Source: Ignavibacteriaceae bacterium | Lineage (GTDB): Bacteria; Bacteroidota; Ignavibacteria; Ignavibacteriales; Ignavibacteriaceae | Direction: 5' to 3' | DNA: 34,271 nt | Assembly: GCA_013388515.1 (NCBI GenBank) | Contig: JACAFC010000114.1 | Location: forward strand, 1 to 34,271 | Part shown: in pieces, positions 16,328 through 25,581 of the stretch | Layout: the number at the start of each line of letters is the position of its first letter | How positions within the stretch are numbered: the first letter of the stretch is position 1 | Notes under the pieces: model-generated | The model's database searches: none | What the model was told of the DNA's origin: nothing | The model's input: only the letters and a program-made list of their open reading frames with translations | Translations under genes and position numbers: made by a program

Positions 16328-17161
16328 TTATTTTAAGTCTGTCATTGGAATCCAATCCATATCATCAAACACTTGATTCTCACCACCCATTGCCCAAATA
16401 AATGAATAGTTTTGTGTTCCACAACCTGAGTGCATTGAATAGCTTGTTGAAAGTACCGCTTGTTTATTTCTAATAATTATGTGTCGTGTTTCAGTAGGTT
16501 CTCCCAACAGATGTATGACAATTGAATCTGGTTCTAAGTTAAAATACATATACACTTCTGATCTTCGTTGATGCGTATGACAGGGCATTGTGTTCCACAC
16601 GCTTCCTTCTTCTAACTCAGTTAAGCCCATAACAAGCTGGCACGTTTTCATTGTTCCTGGGTGAATGTACTGATAGATTGTTCTCCTATTCGCATCTTTT
16701 ATAGTTCCTAACTTGCGAGGTGTAGCTTGAGAAAATTGAATATGTTGAGCAGGATATGAAGCATGAGCAGGGTAGCTAACAAAATAAAACATAGCCGGTT
16801 TGTTAGCTTTTGCACTTTTAAATTCAATTTTCTTTGTTCCTTTGCCAATATAAAGTCCGTCTCTATTTACCATTTGTATTTCATTCCCATCTAGTAATAC
16901 AGAACCTTTATCACCAATATTGATCACCCCAATCTCACGTCTTTCAGCAAAGTAATCAGCAGCCATATCTTTTTTGGATGCTTCAAGCTTTAAAACTTTA
17001 CCTGCAGGAACTGCTGAACCGGTGATTGATCTATCAACATCGGAATAAACCATTGGGATTTTATTCTTCTCAAATAAATTTTCGATAAGGAATGACTTGC
17101 GCAGTTCATCAGTAGAAAGTTTCTTAAATCCATTTTTGTCTGGTGAATAACGAACTTCCAT
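16328..17161 (-). CDS. kduI: 5-dehydro-4-deoxy-D-glucuronate isomerase (KduI)
   Basis: 277 residues, full length for KduI. It shows the cupin metal ligands H195 and H197 in CHTHQRRSE, with E202, and H244 in TSYSMHSGCGTQNY. Further KduI hallmarks are EVRYSPD at the N-terminus, VLKLEASK and the C-terminal GENQVFDDMDWIP. It isomerises 5-keto-4-deoxyuronate, formed from the unsaturated ends made by pectate lyase and freed by GH105, to 2,5-diketo-3-deoxygluconate for KduD. It begins 56 bases after the gnd stop. Confidence 0.95.
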   Translation of the reverse strand: MEVRYSPDKNGFKKLSTDELRKSFLIENLFEKNKIPMVYSDVDRSITGSAVPAGKVLKLEASKKDMAADYFAERREIGVINIGDKGSVLLDGNEIQMVNRDGLYIGKGTKKIEFKSAKANKPAMFYFVSYPAHASYPAQHIQFSQATPRKLGTIKDANRRTIYQYIHPGTMKTCQLVMGLTELEEGSVWNTMPCHTHQRRSEVYMYFNLEPDSIVIHLLGEPTETRHIIIRNKQAVLSTSYSMHSGCGTQNYSFIWAMGGENQVFDDMDWIPMTDLK

Positions 17162-17217
17162 TAACAGCTCTCCTTAATAAGTTAAAACAGAATTATTATC
17201 AACAATTCAAAAAATAT

Positions 17218-18630
17218 TTAATTAGTCCACTTTGTATGAAAAAACTTCCCTCGGGGCTGATCCACACGTTCGTAAGTGTGCGCACCAAAATAATCTCGCT
17301 GGGCTTGAAGCAGATTAGCAGGCAGTCGGTCATTTCTATAACCATCAAAATATGTAAGTGCAGAAGCAAGTGCTGGAATCCAAATTCCATTTGCTATGGA
17401 TGTTGACACAACTCTTCGCCAAGATTCTTGAGATTGTTCGATCTTCTCTTTAAAGAATGGATCAAGTAAAAGATTTGTTAAATCCGGATTTCTATCAAAA
17501 GCTTCTTTAATTTTGCCAAGAAAAACAGAACGAATAATACAGCCGCCGCGCCACATTAAAGCAATTCCGCCATTGTTTAATTTCCAACCATATTCTTTAG
17601 CAGCATATCTCATTAAAACATAGCCTTGAGCATATGAAACAATTTTGGATGCATAAAGAGCTTTCTGTAAATCATCAATAAATATTTTTTTATTCCCATT
17701 AAAAGCAGGTTTAGGGCCCATTAAAACTTGTGAAGCTGACACTCTTTCATCTTTCAAAGAAGAAAGCGCTCGTGCATAAACTGCTTCTCCAATAAGTGTA
17801 AGTGGTGCACCAAGATCTAGAGAAGATATTACTGTCCACTTTCCTGTTCCTTTTTGACCTGCTGTATCTAAAATATTTTCAACAAGAGGTTTACCGTTTT
17901 CTTTGAAGTTTAGAATATCCCTTGTTATCTCGATTAAATAACTGCTAAGCTCACCTTCATTCCATTCTTTGAAAACGGTGTACATTTCTTCGTAGCTTAA
18001 GCCAAGCAAATCCTTCATGATTTGATATGCTTCGCAAATAAGCTGCATATCGCCATATTCAATTCCATTATGCACCATTTTAACAAAGTGACCGGCACCA
18101 TCTTCACCAACCCACTCACAGCAGGGTGTAACTCCGTCTACTTTCGCTGAGATTGCTTGAAGCATTGGCTTGACATGTTCCCAAGCCTTATATGAACCCC
18201 CGGGCATAATTGATGGACCTTTTAATGCACCTTCTTCTCCGCCGGAAACTCCTGTTCCGATAAAAAGTAATCCTTTACTTTCTACATATTTTGTTCTTCT
18301 GGTTGTATCATTAAAATTTGAATTACCACCATCGATAATTATATCTCCAGGATTGAGCACAGGGACGAGCTTTTCGATTATTTCATCAACAGCATTTCCC
18401 GCCGGTACCATTAAAAATATTTTTTTAGGAGATGTGAGTTCACTTACTAAATTTTGAAGATTATCAGCAATTTTAATTTTAATTGACTTATCTAAGCCCT
18501 CAATAAACTTAGTAAGCTTAGCTTTATCTGTATCATATATAATTGCAGGAAAACCCTTACTTTCAAAATTTAAAGCAAGGTTTTGACCCATCACGCCAGC
18601 ACCAATCAAACCTAAAGAAAAAGTACTCAT
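17218..18630 (-). CDS. gnd: 6-phosphogluconate dehydrogenase, decarboxylating
   Basis: 470 residues, the usual length of the long-form enzyme. The Rossmann motif is LGLIGAGVMGQNLALN (6-21). FLMVPAGNAVD, IIIDGGNSNF, and VSGGEEGALKGPSIMPGG (128-145) are all classical. The catalytic K184 and E191 lie in HFVKMVHNGIEYGDMQ. The C-terminal RDYFGAHTYERVDQPRGKFFH is intact. It oxidises 6-phosphogluconate to ribulose-5-phosphate and CO2. This enzyme is not part of the standard uronate route, and neither gluconokinase nor glucose-6-phosphate dehydrogenase is in the window. It follows the LarA-like gene after only 12 bases, which makes a shared role plausible. Confidence 0.95.
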   Translation of the reverse strand: MSTFSLGLIGAGVMGQNLALNFESKGFPAIIYDTDKAKLTKFIEGLDKSIKIKIADNLQNLVSELTSPKKIFLMVPAGNAVDEIIEKLVPVLNPGDIIIDGGNSNFNDTTRRTKYVESKGLLFIGTGVSGGEEGALKGPSIMPGGSYKAWEHVKPMLQAISAKVDGVTPCCEWVGEDGAGHFVKMVHNGIEYGDMQLICEAYQIMKDLLGLSYEEMYTVFKEWNEGELSSYLIEITRDILNFKENGKPLVENILDTAGQKGTGKWTVISSLDLGAPLTLIGEAVYARALSSLKDERVSASQVLMGPKPAFNGNKKIFIDDLQKALYASKIVSYAQGYVLMRYAAKEYGWKLNNGGIALMWRGGCIIRSVFLGKIKEAFDRNPDLTNLLLDPFFKEKIEQSQESWRRVVSTSIANGIWIPALASALTYFDGYRNDRLPANLLQAQRDYFGAHTYERVDQPRGKFFHTKWTN

Positions 18631-18642
18631 GAAATTTCCTTT

Positions 18643-19917
18643 TTAATTATTAAATCTTTCTTTGTAAGCCCATAAACCCAAAGCGGGGTTAGATATATAA
18701 AATACTTCTTCGCCATTCGGTAACACATTAAAACCATCACGCAGCTTTCCCAATTGATATTTTTGCATTGCTTTGTTAACATCCTCATAATTAAAGTGTA
18801 CACTTTCAATTTCCTGCTTTGTTAAATAGCCAGGGCAGTAAGTTATTTTAAATCTATTTTCAGATGAGCCATGAATTAAATGAGCAGCAGCACTAAGATT
18901 ATTTTTCAATTCATTGTTTTGTTCTACATGCTTAAGAACTTCAGGTGTTGTAACATATCCGTACTTCCGTATTAACCTATCGATCTCTCTATCCTCGCCA
19001 AATTCTTTTAAGCCTGGAGCAATCACTATCAGTTCTCCGCCGTCATCAATTGCCATTCTAGTTCTGTAAATGCTTTTATTTCCCAACCATGTACTCTTAA
19101 ACTCAGCAGGGTCTAAATAAACTAGGACTTTTTTAAGGGGCTTATCAAGTAATTCAAAATTTACTTTTAAGGACAGGTCAGCAGCTAATTTAAAACATTC
19201 ATAATCATCGCCAATATATAAACCTTTAATGCCAAGCTTTCCGTTGCCATTTCTATCGACTACGGTAAGTACATATATAATTGGTAAATCTTTAGCGAAA
19301 TGATCAGCAGCATAATTCAATACTTTTCGAACGGGTGTATTTGCTCGCCCCATCATTCTTTCCATACCGAAAACTGCACCAAGAAAATGGCTCTTGTTTA
19401 TTCCTTCTTGCCCACCGGTTCCAACAAAAATATTTTTAGTGTAATTAGCCATACCAACAACTTCGTGAGGAACCACTTGACCAATAGACAAAATTAAATC
19501 GAAATTTCCTTCAACAAGCAACTTATTAACTTGAGCAGGCCATGAGTAGTTAACTTTTCCCTCAGAAACTTCATGTACGTATTCAGCTGGAACTTCACCC
19601 AAGGTATAAAGATCTTGTCTCCAATTATGAATTCTGAATAGACTCTGGGGTATACCACAATACATTTTAGAAATTTGTTCATCTGTCATTGCAGCATGAG
19701 TTCCGAGAGCAGGTAAAATATCAGTTAAAGCTTCTTTATAATATTGATATACATATTTTGTAATAGAGCCAGCTTGGGAATGAAATCTTGTAAAGTCTGG
19801 CGGGATAGCTAAAACTTTACTTTTTAACCCAAGCTTTGCTAAGGAAGAAAACACCGCCTCCTGTAATTCTTGTTCAGATAGGAAACTAACTTGGCTGCCG
19901 TGATTAAAATAAATCAT
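18643..19917 (-). CDS. LarA-family nickel-pincer racemase/epimerase-like protein
   Basis: 424 residues, full length for the LarA superfamily (nickel-dependent 2-hydroxyacid racemases and epimerases). Family elements are PPDFTRFHS (39-47, the D-x-T-R segment), GTHAAMTDEQ (72-81) with H74 at the place of a catalytic His, VVPHEVVGMANYTK (148-161) with H151 as the second catalytic His and K161 as the Lys expected to carry the nickel-pincer nucleotide, then FVGTGGQEGI. The superfamily includes lactate racemase and a D-gluconate 2-epimerase. Because UxuB in this operon makes D-mannonate, the C2 epimer of D-gluconate, a sugar-acid epimerase is the most sensible guess (inference). The larB, larC and larE cofactor genes are not in the window. 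It is flanked by kdgK (42 bases) and gnd (12 bases). Confidence 0.8.
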   Translation of the reverse strand: MIYFNHGSQVSFLSEQELQEAVFSSLAKLGLKSKVLAIPPDFTRFHSQAGSITKYVYQYYKEALTDILPALGTHAAMTDEQISKMYCGIPQSLFRIHNWRQDLYTLGEVPAEYVHEVSEGKVNYSWPAQVNKLLVEGNFDLILSIGQVVPHEVVGMANYTKNIFVGTGGQEGINKSHFLGAVFGMERMMGRANTPVRKVLNYAADHFAKDLPIIYVLTVVDRNGNGKLGIKGLYIGDDYECFKLAADLSLKVNFELLDKPLKKVLVYLDPAEFKSTWLGNKSIYRTRMAIDDGGELIVIAPGLKEFGEDREIDRLIRKYGYVTTPEVLKHVEQNNELKNNLSAAAHLIHGSSENRFKITYCPGYLTKQEIESVHFNYEDVNKAMQKYQLGKLRDGFNVLPNGEEVFYISNPALGLWAYKERFNN

Positions 19918-19959
19918 ATTCCTTAAATAAATATTATAACGGAAATTAATTTGAGATAG

Positions 19960-21039
19960 CTACCTTTTTACTCTTGCATTGCCTTCCCAAACACTCCAAA
20001 TCATTTCCTCATCGGCAGGCTGCGCATAGTCCGTTAAGAATGTAGTAGCTAAAGCACCTGAAGCCCATCCAAATTGGATCCACTTTTCAGGAATCCAATT
20101 TTTTAGAACAGCATAAAGTAATCCGCCAACAAATCCATCACCTCCACCAATTCTATCAAGAACAGTTATTTCGCGAGGAGAGACGACATGCCAACTATTT
20201 CCTTCAAGCATAATGGCTCCCCACATATGCTTATTTGAATTTACAACTTCTCGTAAAGTAGTTGCGAAAACTGATGCATTGGAAAATTTAGTTTTTACTC
20301 TGCCTATCATTTCTTTAAAGTTTTCAATTTTTTCTTCAATATTTTTTCCGCCAGCCTCTGGTCCTTCGATACCAAGGCAAAGCTGAAAATCTTCTTCATT
20401 GCCAACTAATATATCGGAGATTGAAGCTATCTCAGTAAATGCTGATCTTAACTCAGTTTCTCTTCCTTTCCAGAATGAAGCACGATAGTTTAAGTCGAAA
20501 GAAATTTTTGTTCCATACTTTTTTGCAGTTCTTGCAAGCTCTAAACAAAAGTTGCTGGTATCGGGTGAAAGTGCACCAATTAGTCCGGATAAATGAACAA
20601 TCTGAACGCCTTCTTTCCCGAAAATTCTTTCTAAATCAAAATCCTTTACATTTAATGTTCTTCCAACCTCACCGGCACGATCATTATGCACTCTTGGTCC
20701 GCGCGAACCAAAACCACTGTCTGCAATATTAAATTGATGTCGATATCCCCAAGGTCCGCCTTGGTTAACATCTTTACCTTCAAAATCTATATTTCGACTT
20801 TTAAGGTTATTTTTTATGAATTGAGCAATGGGGCTTCCTTTAACGAAAGTAGTTAAAACTTTTACTGGCAGCCCTAAGTAAGCAGAAACACTGGCAACAT
20901 TAGATTCGGCACTTGTTGCTTGCATAAAATAAGTATCGCTGCTGTGAACCGGCTGTCCGTTTACCGGTGTAATTCGTACTCCCATACTTGTTGGTACTAC
21001 AAGTGAATATTTAAAATCCTTTTTAAGTTCTAAACTCAT
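19960..21039 (-). CDS. kdgK: 2-keto-3-deoxygluconate kinase (PfkB family)
   Basis: 359 residues. Ribokinase/PfkB fold: GTKISFDLNYRASFW (176-190) is the segment typical of KDG kinases, and LDRIGGGDGFVGGLLYA (294-310) holds the anion hole and catalytic base D301. The N-terminal substrate lid is present. It phosphorylates KDG to 2-keto-3-deoxy-6-phosphogluconate (KDPG), the substrate of Eda encoded two genes upstream. It is longer than the usual 310-340 residues, owing partly to extra charged residues near 229-255. Some activity on other sugar acids is possible but cannot be seen. Confidence 0.88.
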   Translation of the reverse strand: MSLELKKDFKYSLVVPTSMGVRITPVNGQPVHSSDTYFMQATSAESNVASVSAYLGLPVKVLTTFVKGSPIAQFIKNNLKSRNIDFEGKDVNQGGPWGYRHQFNIADSGFGSRGPRVHNDRAGEVGRTLNVKDFDLERIFGKEGVQIVHLSGLIGALSPDTSNFCLELARTAKKYGTKISFDLNYRASFWKGRETELRSAFTEIASISDILVGNEEDFQLCLGIEGPEAGGKNIEEKIENFKEMIGRVKTKFSNASVFATTLREVVNSNKHMWGAIMLEGNSWHVVSPREITVLDRIGGGDGFVGGLLYAVLKNWIPEKWIQFGWASGALATTFLTDYAQPADEEMIWSVWEGNARVKR

Positions 21040-21082
21040 TTAATTTAACCTCATTAGTAGTAAATATTAAAATATAATAATT

Positions 21083-21934
21083 CTAAACACCGCTGTAGAT
21101 GTTGAAGCCGCCATCAATAGGAAGCACAACACCTGTTACAAAGCTAGAAATATCTGAAAGTAAGAAAAGGGTGCCGCCAACCAAATCCACCGGCTCGCCG
21201 AACTTGCCCATGGGTGTATTATCAATAATTTTTTTCCCCCTTGCTGTTAGTTCATTTGATTTTTCATCAACAAGTAAAAACCGATTTTGATTAGTTAGGA
21301 AAAATCCTGGAGCTATAGCATTTACTCTAATATTCATTTTGGCAAAATGTACAGCAAGCCATTCGGTAAAATTATTAATTGAAGCTTTAGCTGCAGAGTA
21401 AGCAGGGATTTTTGTTAGCGGGCGGAAAGAATTCATAGATGAAATATTAAGAATAACACCGGATTTTCGTTCAACCATTTCTTTTGCAAAAACCATTGTA
21501 GGCAGCAGTGTTCCTAAAAAGTTAAGATCAAAAACTTTTTGAAATCCTTCTATTTCCAAACCAAAGAAAGTGTCTGATAACGAACCTAAATTTTTCTCTG
21601 TAATAAATTCTTCTTTTGTTGTAGCTTTAGGTGAATTTCCTCCAGCACCGTTTATTAGAATGTCTATCTTTCCAAATTTTTCTAAAATCTGTCCCTTGGC
21701 TAACTCAAGAGAAGATTTGTCTAATACATTAGCTTCTACACCTATAATCTCAATTTCATAATCTTTCTTAACATCTTCAACTACTCCGTCGGCAAACTCT
21801 TTTTTAATATCAAGGATGGCAATTTTAACTCCTGCATCTGCTAATCCTTTAGCAATTACACTCCCAATAACACCACCTCCGCCAGTTAAAACACATACTT
21901 TATTCTTTAAGTCATCAAATGAATATTTACTCAT
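21083..21934 (-). CDS. uxuB: D-mannonate oxidoreductase / fructuronate reductase (UxuB, SDR type)
   Basis: 283 residues. The SDR fold has LTGGGGVIG (16-24), INGAGGN (94-100), S165/S166 in ILNISSMNSF, and the catalytic Y179 and K183 in PAYSAAKASINNF. The C-terminal TPMGKFGEPVDLVGGTLFLL and VLPIDGGFNIYSGV segments match the short-chain type of D-mannonate oxidoreductase found in Bacillus (YjmF), which is unrelated to the long-chain E. coli UxuB. It reduces D-fructuronate to D-mannonate with NAD(P)H. The gene starts 8 bases after the eda stop. The next enzyme of the classical path, mannonate dehydratase UxuA, is not in the window. Confidence 0.87.
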   Translation of the reverse strand: MSKYSFDDLKNKVCVLTGGGGVIGSVIAKGLADAGVKIAILDIKKEFADGVVEDVKKDYEIEIIGVEANVLDKSSLELAKGQILEKFGKIDILINGAGGNSPKATTKEEFITEKNLGSLSDTFFGLEIEGFQKVFDLNFLGTLLPTMVFAKEMVERKSGVILNISSMNSFRPLTKIPAYSAAKASINNFTEWLAVHFAKMNIRVNAIAPGFFLTNQNRFLLVDEKSNELTARGKKIIDNTPMGKFGEPVDLVGGTLFLLSDISSFVTGVVLPIDGGFNIYSGV

Positions 21935-21942
21935 TTTTTCCT

Positions 21943-22581
21943 CTAGTTGATACCTAAATTAGCACAAAGCTTTTTTGCGTTCTCAGTTAGTTGATTAAAG
22001 TTTCCACTCTCTATTGCTTTGCCATCCACTAATGCAGTTCCAATTCCAACAGCACTTGCCCCATGATTTATCCAATCAATTGCATTGTTTAATGTAACAC
22101 CGCCGGTCGGAATTACTTTTAAATGCGGAAGCGGTGCTTTAATTGATTTAATAAAAGACATCCCAAGGTTATCTGCAGGAAATATTTTTACAAAATCTGC
22201 ACCTTGTTCATATGCTGTTTGAATTTCTGTAGGGGTAAACCCGCCAGGTATTACAACCAAATTTTTAGCTGTCACAGCTGCAACAACATCAGGTTTGTAT
22301 ATTGGACTTACAACAAATTTTGCTCCGGCATTTATTGCTTCAAGTGCGACAGACGGCGTGGTTACCGAGCCAACTCCAAGTAAAATGTCATCACCAAATT
22401 CTTTTGCTGCAATTTCTATTGACTGAATAGCATTAGGAATTGTCATAGTCAATTCAATTCCTGTTACGCCGCCTTTCATTATGGCCGCTATAACTTTAAG
22501 AAGCTGTTCAGAATTTTTCATTCTAACAACAGCAACTACTTTTCTTTGCAGAATAGTATTTCTAATTTCTTCTCTTGTCAT
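21943..22581 (-). CDS. eda: KDPG/KHG aldolase
   Basis: 212 residues, the usual Eda length. GVTGIELTM (38-46) carries the catalytic E43. GVGSVTTP, FVVSPIYKPDVV, VIPGGFTPTE and GADFVKIFPADNLG with the Schiff-base K132 follow in order. It cleaves KDPG to pyruvate and glyceraldehyde-3-phosphate, the last step of the uronate route. Its ATG overlaps the uxaE stop by 4 bases (ATGA), so translation is likely coupled. Confidence 0.95.
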   Translation of the reverse strand: MTREEIRNTILQRKVVAVVRMKNSEQLLKVIAAIMKGGVTGIELTMTIPNAIQSIEIAAKEFGDDILLGVGSVTTPSVALEAINAGAKFVVSPIYKPDVVAAVTAKNLVVIPGGFTPTEIQTAYEQGADFVKIFPADNLGMSFIKSIKAPLPHLKVIPTGGVTLNNAIDWINHGASAVGIGTALVDGKAIESGNFNQLTENAKKLCANLGIN

Positions 22582-24146
22582 ACTCTCTTAAACGGTTCTA
22601 AATGTTTGTTAAAGTGATTAATTAAAATTTCATAGTGAACATCTTCATACTGCTTCAAGCAATTCAACAATTTTTGCTTAAATACAAACTCACCCTGCTT
22701 ATTTTTATCTGTTAATATTCTTCCGAAAGTAACATGAAGCACTTGCCTGCAATCATTATTGTTGAAAAGTTGAACCAGTTCATCGCTTGAATATTCTATT
22801 GCAGACTTTAGTTTTGAAATATCTGCAGATACATGATAACTTTTTTTCTCAGTTTCATAAAGTGATAAACTATAATCCAGGATTTCTCTAAAAAGTTCCG
22901 GCTGTTTTATTGCAGCTACTTTAAGTGCTTCCAGATAACTTGTGCCGGCTGTTTTAATGTGTGTTATTGAATTATCAATTTCACCAATTATTTTATAAAC
23001 ACTGAATTTGTCGCTACCAGAATGCAAACTGATTTTGTAAAATCCGAAGTGCTTTACAATTTGGATATGCTTCAAATATTCGGATCTAAAGAGATTTAAA
23101 TCACCTTTATAATCAATCCCTTTTTCAAAACTGCCAACAAAACGCGGAGCTAAACTTATTAGCTTTACATCTAGGCGGACTAATTCGTTAACAATAAAAT
23201 AGTGTTCAAATGGCGATGTAACTGATTCTGTTTCATCAACAGATACTTCAACCTCAGATTCGTAACTAGAATATTTTGTCTTTAGATGATCGTACATCTT
23301 TTTGATGTGTGCTAGAGCATCGCCGTATTTTAGAACAGCCCTCTTAACCTGAGTCTCATCAGCTTCAATTTGCAAATCTTTCGAAATGTTGAATTTTTTA
23401 TTTGCATACTTATCCACCAAAATTTTTTGTTCAATATTAAGTCCAGCCCAATTTATTTTTTTAATTGCTTTATTAAGCAGTTGAGTTTCGATTTTATCAG
23501 CTTCATTGTGGACAAATTCTCCAGGATCAAAAGTGAACATTTTGAATCCACTCTCAACCATCAAATCAATATCATCTGTAGTTTTAAGATGATCTGCATC
23601 TGCACCAAAACCATACTTATAACCTTCTTGAAATACTGCCCAAACTGCAGCATCCATAACCTCTGCCGGAGTTCTATTTGTGCGGGTTAGTTCACGAATT
23701 GACTGCTGAGCCAAAATTGCTTTGAATTCACTTTTTGCAAGCGAACGAATGTGAGCCGCATTTGCAAGACCAATCCTATCACCAAATCCGAATGAGTTAA
23801 CTAAGCCCAATAATTTTGGCTGGGTAAATTCAAAGTACTGCTGTATTGCTTTTCTGTTTTGTGTACTTAATTCGCATTTTTTTATGATCGTATATAAACT
23901 TCCATTTACTTTGAATTCTTCACCAGTAAAAGCTTGGGTTAACCGGGAATCGCGTTCAACATCATAAATTAAATAAAGATTTTTATTCAGGCCATCCTTT
24001 GCGATAAAAAACAATACATCCTGTTTTTCAATTATTGACTTTGCATAAATATCAAGAACAGTAGAGTTGAATAGGTTTTTCCTTATCAAAACATTTTCAT
24101 TCGAAACATATTTTAATAAGTCGCTTTTTATATCTTCAGTATCCAT
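22578..24146 (-). CDS. uxaE: Tagaturonate epimerase (UxaE)
   Basis: 522 residues from the ATG at 24146. The frame extends to 24221 but that would overlap uxaC by 62 bases and add a non-conserved tail, so the internal ATG (MDTEDIKS) is preferred; it lies 13 bases past the uxaC stop. Segments typical of the UxaE family are NSFGFGDRIGLANAAHI, GFGADADHLKT, FTFDPGEFVHNEAD, VSVDETESVTSPFEHYFIVNEL and FYKISLHSGSDKFSVY. Family knowledge: UxaE, described in Thermotoga maritima, interconverts D-tagaturonate and D-fructuronate, joining the galacturonate and glucuronate branches and replacing the altronate enzymes UxaA/UxaB, which are absent here. The stop overlaps the eda start. Confidence 0.9.
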   Translation of the reverse strand: MDTEDIKSDLLKYVSNENVLIRKNLFNSTVLDIYAKSIIEKQDVLFFIAKDGLNKNLYLIYDVERDSRLTQAFTGEEFKVNGSLYTIIKKCELSTQNRKAIQQYFEFTQPKLLGLVNSFGFGDRIGLANAAHIRSLAKSEFKAILAQQSIRELTRTNRTPAEVMDAAVWAVFQEGYKYGFGADADHLKTTDDIDLMVESGFKMFTFDPGEFVHNEADKIETQLLNKAIKKINWAGLNIEQKILVDKYANKKFNISKDLQIEADETQVKRAVLKYGDALAHIKKMYDHLKTKYSSYESEVEVSVDETESVTSPFEHYFIVNELVRLDVKLISLAPRFVGSFEKGIDYKGDLNLFRSEYLKHIQIVKHFGFYKISLHSGSDKFSVYKIIGEIDNSITHIKTAGTSYLEALKVAAIKQPELFREILDYSLSLYETEKKSYHVSADISKLKSAIEYSSDELVQLFNNNDCRQVLHVTFGRILTDKNKQGEFVFKQKLLNCLKQYEDVHYEILINHFNKHLEPFKRV

Positions 24147-24159
24147 TATAAAAATAATA

Positions 24160-25572
24160 TTAAAGTTTATATGTTTTTTTAACGAGATTGTATGTGAGAT
24201 CCTTAGCAATCTGCATTGCATCAGCCATATCTAAAATGTGTTTAGATACTAACTCTGCTAAATAATTAGAATCAACCCTTCGGGCTAAATCATGCCTTGC
24301 TGGTATAGAAAGAAAAGCTCGGGTATCATCGTTAAAGCCAACAGTGTTATAAAACCCAGCAGTTTCTGTAACCATTCTTCTGAATCTGATCATGCCTTCA
24401 ATGCTGTCATGGAACCACCATGCAGGTCCAAGTTTCATAGCTGGATAATGACCAGCTAGAGGAGCAAGTTCACGTGAATATGAAGTTTCATCAAGAGTAA
24501 AAACAATCAACGTAAAACTTTTGCTATTCCCAAATTTATTAAGCATCTCCTTAAGGTTTGCTGTGTATTCGGTTTGCATCGGGATATCACATCCTTTATC
24601 TGGCCCGAATTTCTCAAATATTATTGGATTATGATTTCGAAAGGAACCGGGATGAATCTGCATAACTAAACCATCATCAGTACTCATCTCAGCCATTTTC
24701 ATAAGCATGTGGGCAGTGAATAAACCAGCATCGTCTGCAGAAGACTTTCCTTTTAACGCTCGTTGAAAAATTGCTTCAGCTTCATTTTCAGTTAATTCGT
24801 GTGTGTAAGGTGAGAATACTCCATGGTCAGTTGAAGTTGCTCCCATTGATTTAAAGAATTGTCTTCTATCTTTTAATGCTTGAATAAATTTGGAATAACT
24901 TGTGATTTCAGTTCCAACGGAAGCACTTAATAAATTCAAGTTGGCTTTCCAATTAATGTTGGTTAGATCTGTAACTCCATCAGGACGAAAACACGGCAAA
25001 ATTCTTTTCTTCCAATCTGATTCTTTAATTTTTTTATGCTGGTCTAATGAATCGCTGGCTGCATCTGTAGTTGAAAGAACATCTATATTGAATTTTTCGA
25101 ACAATGTTCGAGGTAAATATTCAGAGGATTGCAGTTTTTCCTGAAGTAAATCGTATATCTTCTGAGCATTCTTGCTATCCAATTTTTCCTTTATTCCAAA
25201 ACCCTCATAAAATTCGTAGGTTAACCATACGCTGGATGGAGTTCCGCGAAACAAATAAAAATGATCTGCAAATATTTGCCAGATTTTTCGAGGATCACTC
25301 TCTACTTCTGTACCATCTATTGTAGGAATACCAAGAGATTCCAAAGATATTCCTTGTGAATACAACATTCTAAATAAATAATGATCAGGAATAAGGAACA
25401 GCGAAGTTGGGTTGGGAAAAGGTTTATTTTCAGCAAAGATTATTGGATCAACATGACCATGCGGACTAATGATAGGCATATCCTTAATGCTATCATATAT
25501 CTCTCGGGCAATTTTTCGGACAGTTGGGTTTGGATCGAAAAATCTATCTTTATTAAATAAAAGTTCACTCAT
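24160..25572 (-). CDS. uxaC: Uronate isomerase (UxaC)
   Basis: 470 residues, full length. The amidohydrolase-like metal motif is ISPHGHVDP (35-43; H38 and H40), preceded by NKDRFFDPNPTVRKIAREIY. Later hallmarks are LSTTDAASDSLDQH, FRPDGV, QIHPGSFRNHN, and FNDDTRAFLSIPARHDLARR near the C-terminus. It converts D-galacturonate to D-tagaturonate and D-glucuronate to D-fructuronate. It starts 9 bases past the DUF4861-like gene stop and is followed by uxaE. Confidence 0.96.
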   Translation of the reverse strand: MSELLFNKDRFFDPNPTVRKIAREIYDSIKDMPIISPHGHVDPIIFAENKPFPNPTSLFLIPDHYLFRMLYSQGISLESLGIPTIDGTEVESDPRKIWQIFADHFYLFRGTPSSVWLTYEFYEGFGIKEKLDSKNAQKIYDLLQEKLQSSEYLPRTLFEKFNIDVLSTTDAASDSLDQHKKIKESDWKKRILPCFRPDGVTDLTNINWKANLNLLSASVGTEITSYSKFIQALKDRRQFFKSMGATSTDHGVFSPYTHELTENEAEAIFQRALKGKSSADDAGLFTAHMLMKMAEMSTDDGLVMQIHPGSFRNHNPIIFEKFGPDKGCDIPMQTEYTANLKEMLNKFGNSKSFTLIVFTLDETSYSRELAPLAGHYPAMKLGPAWWFHDSIEGMIRFRRMVTETAGFYNTVGFNDDTRAFLSIPARHDLARRVDSNYLAELVSKHILDMADAMQIAKDLTYNLVKKTYKL

Positions 25573-25581
25573 GATTTTATT

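Noticed and set aside
24147-24221. Longer uxaE start within uxaC
   Set aside because: It would overlap uxaC by 62 bases and adds a tail with no family resemblance; the ATG at 24146 gives normal operon spacing.
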